The notes beneath the pieces were generated by a model, which had not been told where the DNA came from, searched no databases, and saw only the letters and a list, made by a program, of their open reading frames with translations. Positions 10,116-21,719 of a stretch of DNA of 64,000 nucleotides are shown in pieces (within the stretch, counting starts at the first letter, position 1; each line of letters starts with the position of its first letter). The DNA comes from Dolomitihabitans soli. Its GTDB lineage: Bacteria; Actinomycetota; Actinomycetes; Streptosporangiales; Streptosporangiaceae. The position numbers were made by a program, and so were the translations under genes. The stretch lies in NCBI RefSeq assembly GCF_022213955.1, contig NZ_JAKNTW010000041.1, positions 39,578 through 103,577 of the forward strand, read 5' to 3'.

Positions 10116-10170
10116 CTAGCGGGCGGGCCGGCAGCGCGCGCGTCAGAAATCCATCCGTACTCGTTGACGG

Positions 10171-10290
10171 GTGCCGTAGCGCCTTGTTCCACACCTGATG
10201 GCCGGTGTAGCGCGGATTGATCAGGATCGCGCGTACGGCGCGCTTCGACCAGGCCGATCCCTCTGTCCGGGGGCATCCCGTCTCCTTCCG
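10171..10290 (-). pseudogene. Remnant of a large serine recombinase
   Basis: In one minus-strand frame about 40 codons read GSAWSKRAVRAILINPRYTG then HQVWNK. This is the characteristic segment of the recombinase domain of phage/ICE-type large serine integrases, which usually reads close to WSKxAVRxILxNPRYTGRQVWN. There is no catalytic resolvase domain upstream and the frame runs into unrelated sequence downstream. It is therefore a scar of a lost mobile element lying between two divergent TetR genes. Confidence 0.65.
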
Positions 10291-10337
10291 CCCACGACCG
10301 GGCCGGAACCGGCGCCGAGCGGCTGTGGCTCGAGATT

Positions 10338-10373
10338 CATGTTAGACACTAACAAATGATAGTTTCTAACATG
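10338..10373. promoter_or_regulatory. Tandem palindromic operator directly upstream of the second TetR gene
   Basis: Outer arms CATGTTAGACACTA (10338-10351) and TAGTTTCTAACATG (10360-10373) match at 13 of 14 positions around an 8-base centre. The element also contains two 13-base units, GTTAGACACTAAC and GATAGTTTCTAAC, spaced 17 bases apart. The last base pair reaches the GTG start codon of the adjacent TetR gene, so binding would block its transcription or translation. Autoregulation is inferred. Confidence 0.65.
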
Positions 10374-10990
10374 TGATTGATCGGGCAAACCTGCGCGAGC
10401 GCCGGAAGATGCGCACACGTCGATCCATCCAGGAACACGCGATGCGGCTCTTCCTCGAGCGCGGCTATGACGCCACGACCGTCAGTGACGTGGCGGCCGC
10501 AGCCGAGGTCTCGTCGATGACGGTGTTTCGCCATTTCCCTACCAAAGAAGATCTCGTCCTGTCCGACGACTACGATCCGCTGATCGCGGATCGGATCAAG
10601 TCGCAGCCGCCCGACGAGCCGCTGATGCGGCGAATGGCGGCGAGTCTGCTTCAGGGTGTCGCCGGGCTGTCGGCCGACGATCGAGAACTGCTGCTGGCCC
10701 GGCTGCGCCTCACCCTGGCCACGCCCGCGCTGCGAGCACGGCAGCTGGACAACCAGTACGCGACCCAAAGGGCCATCGTCGAGGCGCTGCGCAGCGACCC
10801 CCCCGACCCCGATCAGGAGTTTCGGCTATGGGTCAGCGCCGGTGCGTGCCTGGCCGCCGCGGCCGCCGCGATCATCCGCTGGGCGGAGCAGGACGGGCGC
10901 CTCGACCTTGGTGAGCTGATGGCATACGCCCTGGCCATCGTGACCGGCGAGGACGGAAACCCGCCTCACCCATCGCCTGGTCGGCACTGA
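10373..10990 (+). CDS. TetR-family transcriptional regulator
   Basis: A 205-residue TetR regulator. The HTH is seen in RRSIQEHAMRLFLERGYDAT and VSDVAAAAEVSSMTVFRHF followed by PTKEDLV. The phenylalanine pattern TVFRHFPTKED is typical of the MftR-like/actinobacterial TetR subgroup. The GTG start at 10373 sits at the edge of a palindromic operator with no ribosome site ahead, so the transcript may be leaderless; an internal ATG at 10409 is the alternative. The next gene, an alpha/beta hydrolase 97 bases downstream on the same strand, is a probable co-regulated partner. Confidence 0.88.
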   Translation: MIDRANLRERRKMRTRRSIQEHAMRLFLERGYDATTVSDVAAAAEVSSMTVFRHFPTKEDLVLSDDYDPLIADRIKSQPPDEPLMRRMAASLLQGVAGLSADDRELLLARLRLTLATPALRARQLDNQYATQRAIVEALRSDPPDPDQEFRLWVSAGACLAAAAAAIIRWAEQDGRLDLGELMAYALAIVTGEDGNPPHPSPGRH

Positions 10991-11087
10991 CAGACCCCGT
11001 TCGGCGGGGCGCGGGGCTCTCATGTCCAGCCCTGACCTTCCGCGTGCGTCGCCGCCTTTCTCTTGTCTCAGCAGAGGAGAGTCCCCC

Positions 11088-11960
11088 ATGCCTCGTGACA
11101 GCCAATGCGTCTACCGAAGCACCGCAGGACAGCAAGCCATCACCGACTGGTGCACCGGCCAATTGGACCGGTGGCCGATAGCGCACCAGCGGCACTGGAT
11201 CTCCACCAGCGCGGGGCAGACCCATCTGCTGACCGCGGGATCGGGTTCACCCGCGGTCGTGCTGGTGCCCGGCACCAACGCCAACGCCGCGACCTACCTG
11301 CCTTTGGCCACGGCACTGGCCGCACGATGGCCGACGCTCATCGCCGATCTCCCCGGCCAACCAGGGCTGAGCGCCGCTGATCGCCCCCGCCGGGACCGGC
11401 TCACCTGGTACGGGCGGTGGCTGGGAGAGGTGCTCGAGGAGACAGAGACCGAAGAAGCGATCGTGGTCGGCCATTCCCTGGGCGGTGCGATCGCCCTGGC
11501 CTGCGACTCGCCGCGCATCGCGGCGCGCGTGCTGCTCTCCACCGGCGGTCTGACCCGCCTGAGAGTCGGCACCGCGATGCTCGCCGCGACCCTGCCGTGG
11601 ATGATGCGCCCCACTCAGGCGCACAGCGCCGCCCTACTGCAGCAGTTTCTCGCCCCCGGGCACATCCCGCCCGCCGTTCTCGTCGACTGGTACACCCTCG
11701 TCGCGCGAAACTGCCGCTCCAGCCTTGCGCCACCCGCCCTGCCGGCACAGACGCTCCTGCAACGGCAGTCCGTCCCGTGTCTGGTGGCCACCGGCGAACA
11801 CGACGCGTTCGTGCCGCCCCAGCGACTACGCCCAGCAGCCCTGCGCCACCTCGCCACCCGGCTGCGGGTCATCCCCGCAACAGGACACCTCGCCACCGAC
11901 GAGCAGCCGCAACAGGTCGTCTCCCTCGTTGAGGAGATCTCCCGAGCTCTCCTGCGATGA
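11088..11960 (+). CDS. Alpha/beta-fold hydrolase
   Basis: A 290-residue alpha/beta hydrolase. Features are an oxyanion region VVLVPGTNANAATYLPLA, the nucleophile elbow VVGHSLGGAIAL (Ser near residue 133), the acid strand CLVATGEHDAFVPP, and the catalytic His in IPATGHLATDEQP. All three triad positions are present. The start at 11088 is set by AGAGGAGA about eight bases upstream; an earlier in-frame start has no site. It follows a TetR gene on the same strand. The substrate is unknown. Confidence 0.85.
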   Translation: MPRDSQCVYRSTAGQQAITDWCTGQLDRWPIAHQRHWISTSAGQTHLLTAGSGSPAVVLVPGTNANAATYLPLATALAARWPTLIADLPGQPGLSAADRPRRDRLTWYGRWLGEVLEETETEEAIVVGHSLGGAIALACDSPRIAARVLLSTGGLTRLRVGTAMLAATLPWMMRPTQAHSAALLQQFLAPGHIPPAVLVDWYTLVARNCRSSLAPPALPAQTLLQRQSVPCLVATGEHDAFVPPQRLRPAALRHLATRLRVIPATGHLATDEQPQQVVSLVEEISRALLR

Positions 11961-12016
11961 CTCCCCCGCTGGGCCGCCAGGCTCCACTCGTACAGGGAGC
12001 GGTGGGACACCGGCGT

Positions 12017-12667
12017 TCACTTCTGATCGGACGGCAAGGCCTGGAGGAGGCGATAGCCGATATCGCCGGCGAGCAGGCGCCAACGGCCTGGACGCTCGGC
12101 TGCCAGCTTGCGCCGAAGGGATCCGAGGTAGAGCCGCGCCACCGACTCCTCGTCGGACCGCCCGGGGCCCCACACCTCAAGGATCAACTGCTGTACGGTG
12201 ACCGACCGGCCGGCCTGATCCATCAGGGCGGCGAGGATCCGTCGCTCGATCGGCAAACAGCCGACCCCGGTGTCGTCGTCGGCTGCCTCAGTGTCCGGTC
12301 GGCCCCGCCGGCGAGACAGGGGGCCGATGGCGTCCACCAACCGGTCGGCCCTGACGGGCTCGCTCAGGCAGTCATCGGCCCCCGCCTCGTAGGCCTCCAG
12401 CCGATCCAGAAAGCTCGCGTCCTCGATCAACACGATCACCGATGCGCCTGTGGTGGCGCGCAACTCGGCGACCTGCGTTCCCGTCGGGGCTGCCTCGCCG
12501 GCACTGAGTACGGCGACCGCCGTGTGACGATCGCCTGGCTCTCCTCCGGTGGTGTCCACCGTGTACCCGCTGCCCACCAGCGCCTTGGCGAGCGGAGAGA
12601 CCCACGGTCGCGCCGTGTCCGTCAGTAGCACCCGTGGCCATTGGGGCTCCTCGTCCGTTCTCCGCAT
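12017..12667 (-). CDS. Atypical OmpR-type response regulator lacking phosphorylation residues
   Basis: A 216-residue protein with an N-terminal receiver-like fold (residues about 10-120) and a C-terminal winged helix (IERRILAALMDQAGRSVTVQ, then VARLYLGSLRRKLAAE and GDIGYRLL). The receiver has lost the key residues. The acidic pair is replaced by LLTDTAR, the phospho-acceptor strand reads AVAVLSAGEAA with no aspartate, and the conserved lysine site reads LSEPVR instead of TKP. Such proteins act without phosphorylation. No partner kinase adjoins it. It lies just beyond the kdpDE genes on the same strand but is separated from them by a strong terminator. Confidence 0.8.
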   Translation of the reverse strand: MRRTDEEPQWPRVLLTDTARPWVSPLAKALVGSGYTVDTTGGEPGDRHTAVAVLSAGEAAPTGTQVAELRATTGASVIVLIEDASFLDRLEAYEAGADDCLSEPVRADRLVDAIGPLSRRRGRPDTEAADDDTGVGCLPIERRILAALMDQAGRSVTVQQLILEVWGPGRSDEESVARLYLGSLRRKLAAERPGRWRLLAGDIGYRLLQALPSDQK

Positions 12668-12740
12668 GGCCCCATGTTCGCGCCTGTCGTTGCGGCAGAA
12701 ACGATTTCATACGCCATTTGGATGGCAACCCAGCCAATAG

Positions 12741-12860
12741 CTACGCGTTCTTGACGCGTACGCGTCCGTGCGGCAGCGCGGCCAGGCCGCCGATGACCGT
12801 GAGCCTGTGCTGGTCGCCGCGATCGACAAGCTCCTTGGGCTTGGTCAGCGCAGCAGTCAT
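12741..12860 (-). CDS. Small 39-residue ORF of unknown function
   Basis: A 39-codon frame starts with ATG at 12860, preceded by CAGGAG at seven bases, and ends in TAG. The product begins MTAALTKPKELVDRG and contains the hydrophobic patch LTVIGGLAALP, then a basic tail RVRVKNA. It is placed after the kdpE terminator, so it needs its own promoter. The middle resembles, from memory only, the first residues of amino-acid permease-like transporters found near kdp in some actinomycetes. It could therefore be a vestige of such a gene rather than a functional peptide. Confidence 0.45.
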   Translation of the reverse strand: MTAALTKPKELVDRGDQHRLTVIGGLAALPHGRVRVKNA

Positions 12861-12925
12861 GAGAACGCTCCTGAAAGGGGGATCGTCGCCCTGCTCACCC
12901 TGCTGATCGAGATGCTCCCATGAGA

Positions 12926-12959
12926 TGAGAGGAGCGCCGCGGGTGCGGCGCTCCTCTCA
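12926..12959 (-). terminator. Strong hairpin terminator after kdpE
   Basis: A perfect 15-base-pair stem (arms 12926-12940 and 12945-12959, core GGAGCGCCGC / GCGGCGCTCC) carries a GGGT loop. It is 16 bases past the kdpE stop. No U-tract follows, as is usual in high-GC actinomycetes. Confidence 0.8.
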
Positions 12960-12974
12960 CGTTCACGGGGGATG

Positions 12975-13643
12975 CTAGGGGGTGAACCGGTAGCCCATGC
13001 CAGGCTCGGTGATCAGGTGGGCCGGGTGGGCCGGGTCGGGTTCGAGCTTGTGGCGCAGCTGGGTCATGTACTGCCGCAGGTAGTGGGTCTCCTTGACGTA
13101 CCTCTCCCCCCACACCTCGGTCAGCAGTTGCCGCTGGCTCACCAGCTTGCCCGGGTTGCGCAGCAGGATCTCCAGGATGTGCCATTCCGTGGGCGTGAGA
13201 CGAACCTTGCCCGAGACGGTCTTGTCGGTCAGGTCGACCATGTGTTCGCCGATCTGGACGCTGGCCAGCTGGGCCTGATAGAGCACCGTCCGTCTGGTGA
13301 CAGCGCGAACCCTGGCCAGCAGTTCGTCGATGCCGAACGGCTTGGTCACGTAGTCGTCGGCCCCGGCGTCCAGCGCCTCCACCTTGTCCCGGTTGCCCGC
13401 CCTGCCGGACAGCACGATGATCGGCACGCTGGACCAGCCGCGCAGGCCGTGGATGACGTCCACGCCGTCGAGGTCCGGCAGGCCGAGATCGAGAATGACC
13501 AGATCCGGTGAGCCGTCGGCGGCCTGACGCAGGGCGGCGCTGCCGTCGGCGGCGGTCTCCACCTCGTAGCGCCGGGCGATCAGGTTGATCCGTAGCGCTC
13601 GAAGGATCTGCGGTTCGTCATCGACGATGAGGACGCGCGTCAC
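12975..13643 (-). CDS. kdpE: Two-component response regulator KdpE
   Basis: A 222-residue OmpR-class regulator. The receiver has the acidic pocket VLIVDDEP, phospho-acceptor Asp52 in LVILDLGLPDLDG and the lysine in YVTKPF. The C-terminal winged helix contains RLTPTEWHILEILLRNPGKL and ends GYRFTP. KdpE activates the kdpFABC potassium pump genes when phosphorylated by KdpD. The GTG start lies four bases after the kdpD stop, so the two are co-transcribed, and a strong hairpin follows the gene. All catalytic positions are intact. Confidence 0.95.
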   Translation of the reverse strand: MTRVLIVDDEPQILRALRINLIARRYEVETAADGSAALRQAADGSPDLVILDLGLPDLDGVDVIHGLRGWSSVPIIVLSGRAGNRDKVEALDAGADDYVTKPFGIDELLARVRAVTRRTVLYQAQLASVQIGEHMVDLTDKTVSGKVRLTPTEWHILEILLRNPGKLVSQRQLLTEVWGERYVKETHYLRQYMTQLRHKLEPDPAHPAHLITEPGMGYRFTP

Positions 13644-13647
13644 ACCA

Positions 13648-16247
<2,600 letters not shown>

Positions 16248-16250
16248 GTG

Positions 16251-17126
16251 TTACTCCTTGTCGAGTGCCAGGTTGAGCTCGAGCACGTTGACGGCCGGCT
16301 CGCCCATGAAGCCGAGCGCTCTGCCGGTGGTGTGCTCGCCGATGAGCTGCCCGACCTTGCCGGCGTCGATGCCGCGTTCCTTGGCCACCCGCTGCGCCTG
16401 CAGCTCGGCGTAGGCCGGGGAGATGTGCGGATCGAGGCCGGAGCCGCTGGCGGTGACCGCGTCGGCGGGCACCTTGACGTCGGCGATGTTCCCGCGCACC
16501 GGCACGGTACGGCCGGCCGCGTAGTCCTCGCCGGGCTTGCCGCACTCGACCTTGACGCCCTGGTGATCGGCGACGAAGGGCTGCGAGGGGCAGGCTTGGT
16601 TCACGCTGACCGCCCTGGTGGGAGTGCCGACGGCCGGGAAGACCTTCAGCACCGCGCCCACCCCGTCGGAGGTGCAGTACGGCCGCGCGCCGCTGACGCC
16701 CTCCAACTCGCCGATCGTCTTGGAGCGGGTGCAGACCTGGGTGAGCAGCGACTGCTTGCCCTCGTCCGGGTCTCCCTCGTCGTCCTTGGCGCCGGGCACC
16801 GGCAGGACGTCCACGACGTCCTCGGGTCCGAGGTTGCTCGCGGCGGTGGACAACATGTCGTATCCGTCACCGGCCGCCGACGGGCGGCTCTGGAAGTACT
16901 TCCTGACCGGGTTGCCGTCAGCGTCGGTGAATTTCTGACCGATGATCGCGCTGCCCACGTCCTTGCCGTCCTTCTGGACGATCTGGCCGTTGGCCTTGTC
17001 GTTGAAAAGCGCCTGGGCGACACCGGTCACCATGAGCGGGTAGATCGCGCCGGTGATCAGAGTCAGGACGACGACCGCGCGGATGGCGGCGATGTGCTGG
17101 CGGAGCCAGCTCGGTATGCGTTCCAT
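16251..17126 (-). CDS. kdpC: K+-transporting ATPase KdpC subunit (long form)
   Basis: A 291-residue KdpC, the single-span chaperone-like subunit that stabilises ATP binding in the KdpFABC pump. The membrane helix is at residues 14-36 (AVVVLTLITGAIYPLMVTGV). KdpC motifs include VRKYFQSRPSAAGDGYD, SGSGLDPHISPAYAELQAQR and the C-terminal VNVLELNLALD. The length exceeds the roughly 190 residues of E. coli KdpC. The extra 100 residues or so lie between the two motif blocks (about residues 95-215) and carry several cysteines. The ATG overlaps the kdpB stop (TAATG). kdpD follows after three bases. Confidence 0.93.
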   Translation of the reverse strand: MERIPSWLRQHIAAIRAVVVLTLITGAIYPLMVTGVAQALFNDKANGQIVQKDGKDVGSAIIGQKFTDADGNPVRKYFQSRPSAAGDGYDMLSTAASNLGPEDVVDVLPVPGAKDDEGDPDEGKQSLLTQVCTRSKTIGELEGVSGARPYCTSDGVGAVLKVFPAVGTPTRAVSVNQACPSQPFVADHQGVKVECGKPGEDYAAGRTVPVRGNIADVKVPADAVTASGSGLDPHISPAYAELQAQRVAKERGIDAGKVGQLIGEHTTGRALGFMGEPAVNVLELNLALDKE

Positions 17127-19231
17127 TAAGACATCCCCGGAAGGAACTGGATGAGGAGATCAATGATCTTGATCCCGATGAAGGGGGCGACGATGCCGCC
17201 CAGGCCGTAGACGTAGAGGTTGCGGCTGAGCAGCTTCGACGCGCTCGAAGGCCGGTAACGCACGCCGCGCAGGGCGAGCGGGATCAACGCGATGATCACC
17301 AGGGCGTTGAAGATGACGGCGGACAGGATCGCCGACTGCGGGCTGGCCAGGCGCATGATGTTGAGCGCGTCCAGGCCCGGGTAGACCGCCGCGAACATCG
17401 CGGGGATGATCGCGAAGTACTTGGCGATGTCGTTGGCGATGGAGAAGGTGGTCAGCGCGCCGCGGGTGATCAGGAGCTGCTTGCCGATCTCGACGATCTC
17501 GATGAGCTTGGTCGGGTTGGAGTCGAGGTCGACCATGTTGCCCGCCTCCTTGGCGGCGCTGGTCCCCGTGTTCATGGCGACGCCGACGTCCGACTGCGCG
17601 AGAGCGGGGGCGTCGTTGGTGCCGTCGCCCGTCATGGCGACCAGGCGACCGCCCTCCTGTTCCTTCCTGATCAGGGCGAGCTTGTCCTCGGGCGTGGCCT
17701 CGGCGAGGAAGTCGTCCACGCCCGCCTCGTCGGCGATCGCCTTGGCGGTCAGCGGGTTGTCGCCGGTGATCATCACGGTCCTGATGCCCATCCGGCGCAT
17801 CTCGTCGAACCGCTCGCGCATGCCCGCCTTGACGACGTCCTTGAGGTGGATGACGCCCAGGACGCGGCCCTTCTCCGCCACGACCAGGGGGGTGCCGCCC
17901 GAGGCGGAGATGGCGTCCACGAGCCCGCCGACCTGGCCGGTCGGGTGTCCGCCGTTGTCGCGCACCCACTTCATGACCGCGGTCGCCGCGCCCTTGCGGA
18001 CCTCGCGGCCGTCCAGGTTCACCCCGGACATGCGGGTTTGCGCGGTGAACGGCACCCACTCGGCGTGCGAGAGCGCCCCGGGCTCGCGTTCGCGCAGGCC
18101 GTACCTCTCCTTGGCGAAGACCACGATCGAGCGGCCCTCGGGCGTCTCGTCGGCGAGGCTGGACAACTGCGCCGCCTCCGCGAGTTCCTGCTCGGATACG
18201 CCCGCCGCCGGCACGAACTCGCCCGCCTGCCGGTTGCCCAGCGTGATGGTGCCGGTCTTGTCGAGCAGCAGCGTGCTCACGTCGCCCGCGGCCTCGACCG
18301 CGCGGCCCGACATGGCCAGGACGTTGCGCTGGACCAGCCGGTCCATGCCCGCGATGCCGATGGCCGACAGCAGGGCCCCGATGGTCGTCGGGATGAGGCA
18401 GACCAGCAGCGAGATCAGCACGATGCCGGAGACGCCGTCTCCGGTCAGGGCGAGGGAGTCGGGAATGCCGGGGTTCTGACTCTTGGCCCAGATGGCCAGC
18501 GGCTGCATGGTCACGGTGGCGACCAGGAAGATGATCGTGAGCGCTGCCAGCAGGATGTTGAGTGCGATCTCGTTCGGCGTCTTCTGCCGGTCCGCGCCCT
18601 CGACGAGGGCGATCATCCGATCGATGAAGCTCTCGCCGGGTTTCTGGGTGATCTGGACGGTGATCTTGTCAGAGAGCACCTTGGTGCCGCCGGTCACCGC
18701 GGAACGGTCACCGCCGGACTCGCGGATCACTGGAGCGGACTCGCCGGTGATGGCCGACTCGTCCACGCTCGCGATGCCTTCGATCACGTCACCGTCACCA
18801 GGGATGATCTCCCCGGCCTCGACGACGACGATGTCGTTCTGCCGTAGCTCGGGCGCGGGGATCAGCTCACCGGTCTGCCTGCGCGCCATGGTGTCGGTCT
18901 TGGCCTTGCGCAGCGTCGCCGCCTGAGCCTTGCCGCGCCCCTCCGCGACGGCCTCGGCCAGGTTGGCGAAGACCACGGTCAGCCAGAGCCACACGACGAT
19001 GGCCCAGGCGAAGAACGAAGGGTCCAGCACCGCCAGGACGGTGGTGAAGGCCGCACCGATCTCCACGATCAACATGACCGGGTTACGCCAGAGCGTGCCG
19101 GGGTTCAGCTTCTTGAGCGCGTCGGGCAGCGACCTGAGCATCTGCTTGGGATCGAGCAGACCGCCTCCGACCCTGCCGTTCTTCTTCTGCCCCGGTGTCT
19201 GCTCCGGGGCCTCGACCAGTTGGGTCGTCAT
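17126..19231 (-). CDS. kdpB: K+-transporting P-type ATPase KdpB subunit
   Basis: A 701-residue catalytic subunit of the potassium pump. It shows the phosphorylation motif DKTGTITLG, the actuator motif ITGESAP, the nucleotide-domain motifs and the hinge [20 protein letters not shown], with the KdpB-specific helix pattern [20 protein letters not shown]. The start at 19231 is set by TAATG overlap with kdpA and by AGGAGT upstream in kdpA. A longer in-frame extension upstream is antisense-like and lies within kdpA. Overlaps on both sides indicate tight translational coupling and fixed subunit stoichiometry. Confidence 0.96.
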   Translation of the reverse strand: MTTQLVEAPEQTPGQKKNGRVGGGLLDPKQMLRSLPDALKKLNPGTLWRNPVMLIVEIGAAFTTVLAVLDPSFFAWAIVVWLWLTVVFANLAEAVAEGRGKAQAATLRKAKTDTMARRQTGELIPAPELRQNDIVVVEAGEIIPGDGDVIEGIASVDESAITGESAPVIRESGGDRSAVTGGTKVLSDKITVQITQKPGESFIDRMIALVEGADRQKTPNEIALNILLAALTIIFLVATVTMQPLAIWAKSQNPGIPDSLALTGDGVSGIVLISLLVCLIPTTIGALLSAIGIAGMDRLVQRNVLAMSGRAVEAAGDVSTLLLDKTGTITLGNRQAGEFVPAAGVSEQELAEAAQLSSLADETPEGRSIVVFAKERYGLREREPGALSHAEWVPFTAQTRMSGVNLDGREVRKGAATAVMKWVRDNGGHPTGQVGGLVDAISASGGTPLVVAEKGRVLGVIHLKDVVKAGMRERFDEMRRMGIRTVMITGDNPLTAKAIADEAGVDDFLAEATPEDKLALIRKEQEGGRLVAMTGDGTNDAPALAQSDVGVAMNTGTSAAKEAGNMVDLDSNPTKLIEIVEIGKQLLITRGALTTFSIANDIAKYFAIIPAMFAAVYPGLDALNIMRLASPQSAILSAVIFNALVIIALIPLALRGVRYRPSSASKLLSRNLYVYGLGGIVAPFIGIKIIDLLIQFLPGMS

Positions 19232-20877
19232 TACAGGAGTCCTTCTGCGAGCGGCCCCAGCGCGAGCGCCGGGAGGAAGGTCAGGGCGACGAGGATGATC
19301 GTCACGCCGACGACCATGCCGACGAACTGCGGCCGGTGCGTCGGCAGCGTGCCGGCGCTTTCGGGTACGGGCTTCTGCCGGGCCAGCGAGCCGGCCAGTG
19401 CGAGCACGAAGATGATCGGCAGGAACCGGCCGAGGAGCATGCACAGGCCGAGCGCGACGTCGTACCACGGGGTGTTGACGGTGACGCCACCGAAGGCGGA
19501 GCCGTTGTTGTTCGACGCGCTGGTGAAGGCGTAGAGAATCTCCGAGAAGCCGTGCGGGCCCGTGTTGAGCATGGCCGCGAGACCCGCCTCGTTGCCCATC
19601 GCCACGGACGTGCCGACCAGCACGAGGATCGGGGTGACCAGGAAGTACATCGAGGCCAGCTTGATCTCGCGGGAGCCGATCTTCTTGCCGAGGTACTCAG
19701 GTGTGCGGCCGACCATCAGGCCCGCCACGAACACGGTGATCACGGCCAGCACGAGCATGCCGTACAGACCCGCGCCGACACCGCCGGGAGCGACCTCGCC
19801 GAGCATCATGTTGAACAGCGTCATCATGCCGCCGAACGGGGTGTAGGAGTCGTGGAACGAGTTCACGGCCCCCGTGCTCGTCAGTGTCGTCGCCGCGGCG
19901 AAGGTCGCGGAGTTGGCGACGCCGAACCTGACGTCCTTGCCCTCCATGGCCGCGCCGACCGCCTGCGGGACGGTCGCGTTGCCGCCGAGTTCGAAGACGT
20001 TGGTCAGCGTGACGCTGGCCAGCGCGATGATCCCCATGACGGCGAGGATCGCGTACCCCTGCCTGACCTGGCCGACCATCTTGCCGAAGGTGCGCGGCAG
20101 CGCGAACGGGATCAGCAGGATCAGAACGATCTCGAACCAGTTCGTCCACGACGTGGCGTTCTCGAACGGATGGGCGGCGTTGGTGTTGTAGAAACCACCG
20201 CCGTTGGTGCCCAGTTCTTTGATGACCTCCTGGCTGGCCACCGGGCCGCCGGTCAGGTTCTGCGTGCCGCCGGTGAGGGCGGTGATCTCGTGCGGGCCGA
20301 CGAAGTTCTGCACCAGACCACCGGCCACCAGGACCAGCGCGCCGACGAACGCGATCGGCAACAGGATCCGGATCGTGCCCCTGACCAGGTCCACCCAGAA
20401 GTTGCCGAGAGTGTCGGAGCCCTTGCGGGCGAAGCCGCGCACCAGCGTGATCGCCACGGCCATGCCGACCGCCGCCGACACGAAGTTCTGTACGGCGAGG
20501 CCGGACATCTGGACCAGGTGCCCCATGGTGGACTCACCCGAGTACGCCTGCCAGTTCGTGTTCGTCACGAAGCTGACGGCCGTGTTCCACGCGATGTGGT
20601 CGGGGACCGGGTCGAAGCCCAGGCTGAGGAAGAGCTTGTCCTGCAGGCGCTGCAGGCCGAACAGGACAAGCAGGGAGATGACCGAGAAGGCCAGCACCCC
20701 TCGCGCGTAGACCCCCCACCTCTGCTCGGCGTCCGGCTGGACGCCGAGCAGGCGGTAGAGGAAGCGCTCGACCACGTTGTGCTTGGTGGTCGTGTAGACC
20801 CTGTGCATGTAGTCGCCGAGCGGCTTGTGCACCAGGACCAGCGCGGCGACGAGGGAGGCGACGAAGATCCAGCCCAT
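19231..20877 (-). CDS. kdpA: K+-transporting ATPase KdpA subunit
   Basis: A 548-residue channel-like subunit that binds and translocates K+, with about ten hydrophobic helices. Selectivity-filter-like loops are visible around [33 protein letters not shown], and [13 protein letters not shown], all diagnostic of KdpA. The start at 20877 overlaps the kdpF stop (TGATG) and has GGAG eight bases upstream within kdpF. The length is close to the usual 557 residues. Confidence 0.96.
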   Translation of the reverse strand: MGWIFVASLVAALVLVHKPLGDYMHRVYTTTKHNVVERFLYRLLGVQPDAEQRWGVYARGVLAFSVISLLVLFGLQRLQDKLFLSLGFDPVPDHIAWNTAVSFVTNTNWQAYSGESTMGHLVQMSGLAVQNFVSAAVGMAVAITLVRGFARKGSDTLGNFWVDLVRGTIRILLPIAFVGALVLVAGGLVQNFVGPHEITALTGGTQNLTGGPVASQEVIKELGTNGGGFYNTNAAHPFENATSWTNWFEIVLILLIPFALPRTFGKMVGQVRQGYAILAVMGIIALASVTLTNVFELGGNATVPQAVGAAMEGKDVRFGVANSATFAAATTLTSTGAVNSFHDSYTPFGGMMTLFNMMLGEVAPGGVGAGLYGMLVLAVITVFVAGLMVGRTPEYLGKKIGSREIKLASMYFLVTPILVLVGTSVAMGNEAGLAAMLNTGPHGFSEILYAFTSASNNNGSAFGGVTVNTPWYDVALGLCMLLGRFLPIIFVLALAGSLARQKPVPESAGTLPTHRPQFVGMVVGVTIILVALTFLPALALGPLAEGLL

Positions 20878-20966
20878 CAGAATCGCTCCGGGAACAGCAG
20901 GGCCGCGACCATGAAGATCACGAGGCCGGCGACCACGAACAGACCAGTGGCGTTGATCGCGCTCAC
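20877..20966 (-). CDS. kdpF: K+-transporting ATPase KdpF subunit
   Basis: A 29-residue single-helix peptide, [19 protein letters not shown] followed by a short tail ending FPERF, which is the typical KdpF ending. KdpF stabilises the KdpABC complex in the membrane. The GTG start overlaps the stop of the preceding small gene by four bases (GTGA). The TGA stop overlaps the kdpA ATG. Confidence 0.88.
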   Translation of the reverse strand: MSAINATGLFVVAGLVIFMVAALLFPERF

Positions 20967-21046
20967 AGGCGCTCCACCGCCTTGACAACGAGCCCGAGGA
21001 TCACGAACAACGCGATCGTCAGGGCTACGAAGATGACGTCAGCCAT
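20963..21046 (-). CDS. Small membrane peptide heading the kdp operon
   Basis: A 27-codon gene whose product has one hydrophobic helix ([18 protein letters not shown]) and a basic C-terminal tail KAVERL. ATG at 21046 has GAGGAG five bases upstream, the strongest ribosome site in the operon, and the stop overlaps kdpF by four bases. It is therefore very probably translated as the first gene of the kdp operon. Its function is not known to me; small peptides in this position recur in actinomycete kdp operons. Confidence 0.75.
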   Translation of the reverse strand: MADVIFVALTIALFVILGLVVKAVERL

Positions 21047-21069
21047 CCCCACTCCTCAAATCCGGATGA

Positions 21070-21087
21070 TTGCTACAGGAGTAGCAA
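21070..21087. promoter_or_regulatory. Inverted repeat in the kdp operon leader
   Basis: TTGCTAC and GTAGCAA form perfect 7-base arms around AGGA, 24 bases ahead of the first kdp start codon. It could be an operator (for example for KdpE) or an RNA hairpin in the leader. No binding consensus for actinobacterial KdpE is assumed. Confidence 0.4.
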
Positions 21088-21719
21088 AAACCCAGATTTG
21101 CCCGGTTTTGTCATTCCTGACGGGTTCCATACGGCCCCGCTCCGAGAATTGACACCGCCCATACGAGGCGGCAGTGCGGGTCAGGGTGGCCAGGCGCACA
21201 GTTCGTCGGCGCGCCAACTCCAGCGAGTGGGAGAAGGCGTCTCCCACCCGTCGAGCCCGTTCACGCAGGGCGTCGCTGCTGGTCTGTGGCTCGATGGATC
21301 AGCGGGACGGGGCAGGGCGCATGTCGCAGTGCCGGGCGCGGCCGTCCTGCTCGGGTCCGTGGTCCCTTCGGGCACCCCGACGATCAGCGGCGTCCAGGTC
21401 CCGGGCGGCTTGAAGGAGTTCGGCCGCCGGAGGGCCGGCACGCGCCTGGGTGAGGATCCTGTGCTGTTCCCCGTCCGCGCCGAATCCGGGGTGGACATCC
21501 CGGTCTGGGTGAGCAGGGGTGATCCGCACGTCCGGCCGAGGTGAGTGCTTTGTGAGGGAAATGCCAGCGGGCCTGCCTAGGTTCATCATCGCCCGGGAAA
21601 CCTGCAAGTCACAGGTAAGCCTGCACGTCTGGACACGCACATGTGAACCAAGACGCCGTAAGTCCGCAGGAAGATGGTGTTCCATCCGTCATCGCCGCGA
21701 GTAGGCCCGGCCATCTCGT
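21088..21719. other. Region between kdp and afsR-like gene without a confident gene
   Basis: About 630 bases. Several open frames cross it but none has both a ribosome site and a recognisable product. Minus-strand pieces read RRVGDAFSHSLELARRR and LLQAARDLDAADRRGA in different frames, which could be a decayed helical-protein gene. Confidence 0.3.

Noticed and set aside
21098..21544. Plus-strand gene between kdp and the AfsR-like gene
   Set aside because: No ribosome site, no recognisable domain, and competing frames of equal quality on the other strand.
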